NCBI RefSeq assembly: GCF_003852405.1
Contig: NZ_QAJM01000005.1
Span: 1-37,464, forward strand
Origin: Pseudomonas sp. KBW05
Lineage (GTDB): Bacteria > Pseudomonadota > Gammaproteobacteria > Pseudomonadales > Pseudomonadaceae
Length of the DNA stretch: 37,464 nucleotides
Reading direction: 5' to 3'
The notes under the pieces were generated by a model. That model was not told the DNA's origin. It made no database searches and worked only from the letters and a program-made list of their open reading frames with translations. Made by a program: the position numbers and the translations under genes. This document shows positions 32,108 through 37,464 of the stretch, piece after piece. Each line of letters opens with the position of its first letter. The first letter of the stretch is position 1.

Positions 32108-33835
32108 ATGACAACTGCCCTGGACACCCTGAAACGCCCGGTCAACCCGCTGATTCGCCTGGGCGTGCTGTTTGCCGCCGTTGGCGCGCTGGTCAACCTG
32201 GTGCCCTTCATCGGCCTGACCGAATTGGCCCGGCTGCTCCTGGCCGGCAACGCCGCGCGTCACACCTTGTGGTCATGGGCCGCGCTGGTGGTGATCGCCC
32301 TGAGCCTGGGCTGGGTGGCCAACGGCGTGGCACTGTGGCTCACCCACGTCGCCGACCATCGCCTGCAAGCCGGCTTGCGCGACGCGATGGTGCGCAAACT
32401 CGGGCGCGTGCCCCTTGGCTGGTACAGCGACACCACGTCCGGCGCGGTGCGCAAAGTGGTGCAGGATGACCTCGAAGACCTGCACCACCTCGTCGCCCAT
32501 CACGCCGTGGAACTCACCGCCGCTGTCGTCACGCCCCTCGCCGGGCTGGCGTGGCTGGCCAGCCTCAACGGCCACCTGGTGGTGCTGGCGGTGCTGACCC
32601 TGCCGGTCTATGCGCTGGCCTACGCCCTGATGATGCGCGGCTTCGGCAGCAAGATGCAGTTGCTGGACCAGAGCATGACCCGGGTCAGCGCGGCGATTGT
32701 CGAGTTCGTCCACGGGATCGCGGTGGTCAAGGCCTTCGGGCGCGGCGGCCAGGCCCATCGCAGCTATCAGCAGGCGGTCAGCCAGTTCAGCCGGCAGTAC
32801 GCCGGTTGGGTGCGCCCGTTGCTACGCCTTGAGGCGTTGTCGTCAATGGCCCTGAGCGTGCCGGTGATTCTGCTGGTCAGCCTGGGCGTGGGCAGCCTGC
32901 TGTTGGCGCGGGGCTGGGTCACGCCGCTGGAGTTGTTCGCCGAAACCCTGGTGGCGGTGGTGATCCCGCAATCGTTATTGGTGATCAACCAGAGCCTGAC
33001 CGCGCAACGCACCGCCCTGGCGGCTGCCGCACGCATCGAAGCCCTGCTGGATATCGACGAACTGCCAAGCCCGACGGCCTGCCAATCGCCCGAAGGCAGT
33101 GCCATCACCTTCGACAACGTGCAGTTTGGCTATGACCCCGCCCACTTGATCCTCGATGGCATCACCCTGCATTGCCCGGCGGGCACCGTCACCGCGCTGG
33201 TGGGGGCATCGGGCGCCGGCAAGTCGACCCTGGCCAAGTTGGTGCCGCGCTTTCACGACGTCACCGCTGGCCGCGTAGTGGTCGGGGGTGTCGATGTGCG
33301 CCAGATCGACCCGCAGCAGCTGTACCGGCACGTCGGCTTTGTGCTGCAAGACGCGCAACTGGTGCACGGCAGCGTGGCCGACAACCTGCGCCTGGGCCGC
33401 CCGCAGGCCAGCGACGAAGACATGCAGGCGGCCGCGCGTGCGGCGCAGATCCACGCGCGTATCCAGGCGCTGCCCCGTGGCTATCAGTCGGTGATTGGCG
33501 AGGACGCGATATTCTCCGGCGGCGAAGCCCAGCGACTGTCCATCGCCCGCACGCTGCTGGCCGATACGCCGGTGCTGATCCTCGACGAAGCCACCTCCCA
33601 CGCCGATCCAGAATCCGAAGCGCTGATCCAGGACGCGTTGTCGGCGCTGGCCAGAGGGCGCACGGTGCTGGTGATCGCCCATCGCCTGGCAAGTATCCGT
33701 GGCGTCGATCAAATCGTCGTCCTCGATCATGGCCGCGTGATCGAGCGCGGCCGTCACCCTGACCTGCTGCACGCCGATGGCGCCTACGCGCGCTTGTGGC
33801 GCGCCACCACCCCCGACCTGGAGATGCCCTTGTGA
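32108..33835 (+). CDS. Fused permease-ATPase of a ferric-siderophore ABC transporter (YbtP/PchH-like)
   Basis: A 575-residue half-transporter with an N-terminal six-helix exporter-fold membrane domain (about 1-310) and a C-terminal ATPase: Walker A GASGAGKST at about 366-374, signature FSGGEAQR, Walker B VLILDEATS and H-loop IAHRLA. The D-loop reads SHADPESE instead of the usual SALD. I recall a similar change in siderophore-importing pairs of this class (YbtP/YbtQ, IrtA/IrtB). The next gene, overlapping by GTGA, encodes the partner, so a heterodimer is expected. Despite the exporter fold, known relatives import iron-siderophore complexes across the inner membrane. Two FyuA-like receptors and a PchR-like regulator next door support that reading. 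Confidence 0.9.
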   Translation: MTTALDTLKRPVNPLIRLGVLFAAVGALVNLVPFIGLTELARLLLAGNAARHTLWSWAALVVIALSLGWVANGVALWLTHVADHRLQAGLRDAMVRKLGRVPLGWYSDTTSGAVRKVVQDDLEDLHHLVAHHAVELTAAVVTPLAGLAWLASLNGHLVVLAVLTLPVYALAYALMMRGFGSKMQLLDQSMTRVSAAIVEFVHGIAVVKAFGRGGQAHRSYQQAVSQFSRQYAGWVRPLLRLEALSSMALSVPVILLVSLGVGSLLLARGWVTPLELFAETLVAVVIPQSLLVINQSLTAQRTALAAAARIEALLDIDELPSPTACQSPEGSAITFDNVQFGYDPAHLILDGITLHCPAGTVTALVGASGAGKSTLAKLVPRFHDVTAGRVVVGGVDVRQIDPQQLYRHVGFVLQDAQLVHGSVADNLRLGRPQASDEDMQAAARAAQIHARIQALPRGYQSVIGEDAIFSGGEAQRLSIARTLLADTPVLILDEATSHADPESEALIQDALSALARGRTVLVIAHRLASIRGVDQIVVLDHGRVIERGRHPDLLHADGAYARLWRATTPDLEMPL

Positions 33836-35586
33836 TCCGCAGCCTGCTCACCCTGTTGGGCCCGGCCCATGCCCCGCGCCTTTACCGTTACCTCGCCTGG
33901 CTGGTGACCAGCGCCGTGCTGCAAGGCCTGGCCGTCGCGTTGTTGGTGCCGATCCTGCGCACGCTGTTCGCCGGCGACTTGCCGACGGCTCTCGCCTGGC
34001 TGTGTGCCCTGGCGGCGATGGTGGTCCTGACGTGCATCGCCCACTATCAGCAGGCGATGCAAGGTTTTGCCCTGGCACTGCTGGTGCTGACGACCCTGCA
34101 TGATCGCCTTGGCCAACACCTGATGCGCCTGCCCCTGGGCTGGTTCAACACGGAAAAGGTCGGGCGCCTGTCGCGCAGCGCCACCAGTGGCACGTTGATG
34201 GTCACCGGTCTGTTTGCCCATTACCTGGGGCCGGTGGTGTGCGGCGTGGTGGTACCCGCCACGGTGGCCCTGACGCTGTTTGTGTTCGACTGGCGCCTGG
34301 GCCTGACCGCCGTGCTCTGTGCGCCGCTGATCTACGCCACCCATCACTGGTCGGCCAACGCCATTGCGGCCAATGATCAGCGCGTCGAAGCCGCCGCGAC
34401 TGTGGCCGGCAACCGTGTGGTGGAGTTCGCCCGCTACCAGCCGGTGCTGCGCGCCTTTGGCCAGGCGCGGGGCGGCTATGCACCGTTGCACGCGGCCAAC
34501 CTTGCGCAGAAACACGCCGGCGGCTCGATGCTGGCGCAGACCTTTCCCAAATTGCTCGCCGGTGGCCTGACGGTGCAACTGGCCTTCGCCCTGCTGGTAG
34601 GCGTCGGCATTGCCCTGGCGGCAACCGGTGCAATCGACGCCATCCAACTGGTCGCACTGCTGGCCCTGGCCGCGCGTTTCGTCGGCCCGCTGGCCGAAGC
34701 TGCCGCACGCAGTGGCCTGTTGCGCATGGCCGGCAACGACCTCGATCAACTGGTGAGTATCCTGCGCGAGCCCGGCCTGCCGGAACCGGCAAGCAGTCAG
34801 CCACTGACGGCGCCCGGCAGCCTAGCGTTTGAACACGTGAGCTTTGCCTATCCCAGTGGCCCCACGGTGCTCAAGGACCTGACCTTCAACGTCCCGGCCC
34901 ATTCCATGACCGCCATCGTCGGCGCCTCGGGCTCGGGTAAAACCACCATCACCCGTCTGTTGATGCGCTTCTTCGATGCCAGCGAGGGCCAGGTCAAAGT
35001 GGGCGGCGTGGATGTGCGCGAGCTGTCCAATGCCGCGTTGATGGCGCAACTGTCCCTGGTGATGCAGGACGTGTACCTGTTCGACGACAGCCTGGAAGCC
35101 AACATCCGCGTCGGTAGCCCCGATGCCAGTGCACAGCAGGTGGCCGAAGCGGCGCGCCTGGCCGGGGTCGATGAAATCGTCGCACGCCTGCCCCAAGGCT
35201 GGCACACCCCCGTGGGCGAAGGCGGCGCCAGCCTCTCCGGCGGTGAACGCCAGCGCGTATCCCTGGCCAGGGCCCTGCTCAAGCGCGCGCCGATCCTGTT
35301 ACTGGACGAAGCCACCGCAGCGCTCGATCCGCAGAACGACGCCTACGTGCAAGCCGCTATCCGCACGCTGATGCACAACGCCACGGTGCTGGTGATTGCC
35401 CATCGCCTGCCGACCATCATGGCGGCCGACCAGATCCTGGTGTTGGATGAAGGGGGGTTGGTGGAGTCTGGTACTCATGCGCAGTTGCTGGGGCGGAACG
35501 GCAGGTATGCGGGGTTCTGGAAGGAGCGTCAGCGGGCGGGGGGATGGCGGCTGGAACGAGCGACGCAAGGCGCTGACCGTGGGTAA
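33832..35586 (+). CDS. Fused permease-ATPase of a ferric-siderophore ABC transporter, partner (YbtQ/PchI-like)
   Basis: A 584-residue half-transporter. The start is taken as GTG 33832, overlapping the previous stop (GTGA), with GGAG 8 bases upstream. An upstream ATG in frame at 33796 lies inside the preceding gene. The membrane domain (about 1-310) is followed by an ATPase with Walker A GASGSGKTT (about 364-372), signature LSGGERQR (about 469), Walker B ILLLDEATAALDP and H-loop IAHRLP. Its D-loop is conventional (AALD), unlike the partner's SHAD, so the two ATP sites may not be equivalent. Its stop is five bases from that of the convergent dehydrogenase gene. Confidence 0.9.
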   Translation: MIRSLLTLLGPAHAPRLYRYLAWLVTSAVLQGLAVALLVPILRTLFAGDLPTALAWLCALAAMVVLTCIAHYQQAMQGFALALLVLTTLHDRLGQHLMRLPLGWFNTEKVGRLSRSATSGTLMVTGLFAHYLGPVVCGVVVPATVALTLFVFDWRLGLTAVLCAPLIYATHHWSANAIAANDQRVEAAATVAGNRVVEFARYQPVLRAFGQARGGYAPLHAANLAQKHAGGSMLAQTFPKLLAGGLTVQLAFALLVGVGIALAATGAIDAIQLVALLALAARFVGPLAEAAARSGLLRMAGNDLDQLVSILREPGLPEPASSQPLTAPGSLAFEHVSFAYPSGPTVLKDLTFNVPAHSMTAIVGASGSGKTTITRLLMRFFDASEGQVKVGGVDVRELSNAALMAQLSLVMQDVYLFDDSLEANIRVGSPDASAQQVAEAARLAGVDEIVARLPQGWHTPVGEGGASLSGGERQRVSLARALLKRAPILLLDEATAALDPQNDAYVQAAIRTLMHNATVLVIAHRLPTIMAADQILVLDEGGLVESGTHAQLLGRNGRYAGFWKERQRAGGWRLERATQGADRG

Positions 35587-35591
35587 ACCGC

Positions 35592-36332
35592 TCAACGCAT
35601 GGTCAAACCACCATCCACCGCATATTGGCTGCCGGTCACGTACGACGAATCATCAGACAGCAAAAACAACGCAACTGCCGCAGCCTCAGCCGCAGTGCCG
35701 ACGCGTCGTAATGGTAGTTGATTGACCAGCCCATCCTCGAACTGCTGCCGCACGTCATTGGCCATGAAGTTTCGGAAGTTGGTATCAATTGGTCCGGGGA
35801 CCAATACGTTGACGCGGATCCCCCGCTCCCCCAATGCCGCCGCACAACACCGGGCCATTGAAATCATCGCTCCTTTGGTCGCGGCATAAACGCTGGCCAT
35901 CGGGGCCGACTCGTAGGCTGAGGTCGATGAGGTCAAGACAACCGAGGCGTGGGGAGACAACAGGTCCTTCAATTTCGCGATCTGTAGCAAAGGCCCTCTC
36001 GCATTGGCATTCATCATGCGATCAAAAAACGCTGCATCTGTGTCTTCAATGGCGCGCACTTGCGCGTAGCCGGCATTCAGCCATAAGCCATCCAGACCGC
36101 CCATTTCTTTAACCACGTCCACCAACTGCGCAGTGGCCGCTGGATCCGCTGCATCGTTTTTAAATACCCATGCATTGGAAGGCAGAATATCCGCAGCTTC
36201 TTCAAGGTGTTCCTGGCTATAGCCGGTGACAGCGACCCGACCGCCCTCATCCGCAATTCGCTTGGCACCTGCCAGCCCCATGCCACTCGTACCACCGGTA
36301 ATCAAGATCCGTTTACCTGAGAATCTGCCCAT
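35592..36332 (-). CDS. Short-chain dehydrogenase/reductase (SDR family)
   Basis: A 246-residue classical SDR from ATG 36332 (GGAGG 7 bases upstream; the open frame continues further but includes the intergenic region). The cofactor motif TGGTSGMG is at residues 12-19, NAG in LNAGYAQ, the catalytic Ser in TSSTSAYES, and YxxxK as Tyr149-Lys153. The post-catalytic 'RVNVLVPGPIDTNF' and the C-terminal 'SSYVTGSQYAVDGGLTMR' are typical. It reduces or oxidises an unknown carbonyl/alcohol with NAD(P). It is divergent from a LysR regulator, the usual arrangement for regulator and target. By eye the G+C of this pair is lower than that of the transport genes, which may point to separate acquisition. Confidence 0.93.
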   Translation of the reverse strand: MGRFSGKRILITGGTSGMGLAGAKRIADEGGRVAVTGYSQEHLEEAADILPSNAWVFKNDAADPAATAQLVDVVKEMGGLDGLWLNAGYAQVRAIEDTDAAFFDRMMNANARGPLLQIAKLKDLLSPHASVVLTSSTSAYESAPMASVYAATKGAMISMARCCAAALGERGIRVNVLVPGPIDTNFRNFMANDVRQQFEDGLVNQLPLRRVGTAAEAAAVALFLLSDDSSYVTGSQYAVDGGLTMR

Positions 36333-36444
36333 AGGTTTGCCTCCATTGCCGACATGAAAATCTGAATGCGGGGGCAGTATTGCGTAATTGGATCCATTTG
36401 ATAATGCGCTAATATCCGCATGACCCATTAAGGAAGTGGACACA
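36333..36444. promoter_or_regulatory. Divergent promoter region of SDR and LysR genes
   Basis: A short A/T-rich gap containing the perfect palindrome TGGATCCA and the nearby stretch TTGATAATGCGCTAATAT. LysR proteins normally bind such divergent gaps, autoregulating and activating the neighbour. I cannot pick one T-N11-A site with confidence. Confidence 0.35.
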
Positions 36445-37392
36445 ATGCGCGGCAACGAATACGCCCAACTCCAAGCATTCGCCGCGGTTATTCAGCAAGG
36501 CAGTTTTGTCCGCGCCGCAGCCCACCTGGGGATGTCTGCCTCTGCACTGAGCCAGACCATCCGCAATGCCGAAGAGCGACTGGGTGTTCGCTTGGTCAAC
36601 CGTACGACACGCAGCGTCTCGCCAACCGAGATCGGCGCACGACTCCTTGAGGAGCTGCTCCCCGCCCTGGCGTCGCTTGATTCGGCAGTCGCCCGGCTAA
36701 AAGAGTCCAGCGAAGGCCCTAGCGGACTGTTGCGCATCAACACGACCCGCGTTGCAGCCACTCATTACCTTGCGCCTCTGATCGGACCCTTTCTGCGGGC
36801 TTACCCCGGTATTCATTTCGATATCGTCACTGATGAACGTCTCGTGGATATTGTCGCCGGAGGGTTCGACGCCGGAGTCAGGCTCGGCAAAAAGCTGGAC
36901 CGCGATATGGTCTCCCATGGTCTCGGCGGCCACCTGGAAATGATGGTCGTTGCCTCTGCCGACTACCTCACCCGCTACGGCACCCCGCACACCCCGAGAG
37001 ACCTGGTAAACCATAAATGCCTGACATATCGATGGCCTACGGACAGAAGCCTGTATCGCTGGGAGTTTGAGCGCAATGGCGAGCTTCTCGAAATAGATGC
37101 CCAGGGGCCATTGGTGGTGACAGAGCCGGAAATGCTGACGCAAGTCGCTCTCGACGGGGTGGGCATTGCGTATCTGTTCAGGCACCAAGTGGCAGACCTT
37201 ATCGAGACAGGCCAATTGATCCACCTCCTCAAAGAGTGGACGCCGACCTTTCCGGGGTTCTATTTGTACTACCCCAGCCAACGTCAAATGGCCCCGGCCC
37301 TGCGCGCTTTTGTGGATTTCGTGGTGCAGTATCAACAGCCAGACCCTGTCGCTCTCGACACGCCCGAAGCGGGCTCGGCATCACGCGTTTAG
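36445..37392 (+). CDS. LysR-family transcriptional regulator
   Basis: A 315-residue LysR regulator from ATG 36445 (AGGA about 10 bases upstream; an in-frame GTG at 36436 is less likely). The N-terminal winged helix-turn-helix is 'LQAFAAVIQQGSFVRAAAHLGMSASALSQTIRNAEERLGVRLVNRTTRSVSPTEIG', followed by the linker helix. The LysR substrate-binding domain (about 88-295) includes 'GGFDAGVRLGKKL' and 'GVGIAYLFRH'. This style belongs to the large group near YafC/DmlR-type regulators that often control a divergent oxidoreductase. The SDR at 35592 is the obvious target. The inducer is unknown. A terminator follows the gene. Confidence 0.94.
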   Translation: MRGNEYAQLQAFAAVIQQGSFVRAAAHLGMSASALSQTIRNAEERLGVRLVNRTTRSVSPTEIGARLLEELLPALASLDSAVARLKESSEGPSGLLRINTTRVAATHYLAPLIGPFLRAYPGIHFDIVTDERLVDIVAGGFDAGVRLGKKLDRDMVSHGLGGHLEMMVVASADYLTRYGTPHTPRDLVNHKCLTYRWPTDRSLYRWEFERNGELLEIDAQGPLVVTEPEMLTQVALDGVGIAYLFRHQVADLIETGQLIHLLKEWTPTFPGFYLYYPSQRQMAPALRAFVDFVVQYQQPDPVALDTPEAGSASRV

Positions 37393-37423
37393 GTGCGTTG
37401 CTGTGGGCCAACTCAAATTTCAG

Positions 37424-37457
37424 GCAAAAAAAAGCCACTCTATTGAGTGGCTTTTTC
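37424..37457 (+). terminator. Intrinsic terminator downstream of the LysR gene
   Basis: Stem GCCACTC (37434-37440) and GAGTGGC (37445-37451), loop TATT, with A8 before and T5 after, so it can act in both directions. It follows the LysR stop codon at 37392. The stem is the same as that of the terminator at 22501. Confidence 0.9.
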
Positions 37458-37464
37458 TTAATGC

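Noticed and set aside
32108-35586. Drug-exporting ABC pair
   Set aside because: The exporter fold alone would allow it, but the receptor genes, the PchR-like regulator, the shared promoter boxes and the SHAD D-loop fit siderophore import better. Export cannot be fully excluded.

Overview
The window looks like chromosomal DNA of a Pseudomonas of the fluorescens/putida type. It has high G+C, strong G/C third-position codon bias, long antisense shadow frames, and a REP/REPIN element of the Pseudomonas kind (arms begin TGTGGGAGCGGGC). I see no rRNA, tRNA, CRISPR, phage or insertion sequence. About 93% of the window is protein-coding, and most genes concern uptake of scarce or complex solutes.

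Region 1 (1-10.2 kb): two divergent TonB-dependent receptors. The rightward one heads a tight operon with a lipoprotein solute-binding protein of the peptide/nickel family, two permeases and one fused double ATPase (DppABCDF architecture). This is one route from the outer membrane to the cytoplasm for a peptide-like or metallophore-like ligand that I cannot name. A REPIN separates it from a drug/metabolite (EamA) exporter gene.

Region 2 (10.2-22.2 kb): a run of minus-strand genes. First comes an OpuAC/ProV/ProW/ProW-type ABC importer for quaternary amines, followed by a GlxA-type AraC regulator. Then come a GntR/FCD regulator, a PuuB-like FAD amine oxidase, an MFS permease, a DapA-family lyase and a PuuC-like aldehyde dehydrogenase. 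Last is the EamA gene. Importer, oxidase, lyase and dehydrogenase together resemble a catabolic pathway for an N-methylated or cyclic amine or imino acid.

Region 3 (22.5-35.6 kb): an iron-siderophore uptake locus without biosynthetic genes. It contains a PchR/YbtA-like AraC regulator, a Fur box, two paralogous convergent FyuA-like receptors, an ABC-2 ATPase with a 1022-residue permease carrying what appears to be a dead M1-peptidase domain, and a YbtP/YbtQ (PchH/PchI)-like pair of fused permease-ATPases. Three promoters in this region share an ungapped 33-bp element with 18 invariant positions. I read it as the binding box of the local AraC regulator, tying the locus into one regulon.

Region 4 (35.6-37.4 kb): a short-chain dehydrogenase and a divergent LysR regulator, closed by a strong intrinsic terminator. 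The best candidates for undescribed biology are the three-box regulon with its degenerate peptidase-permease, and the amine catabolic cluster.
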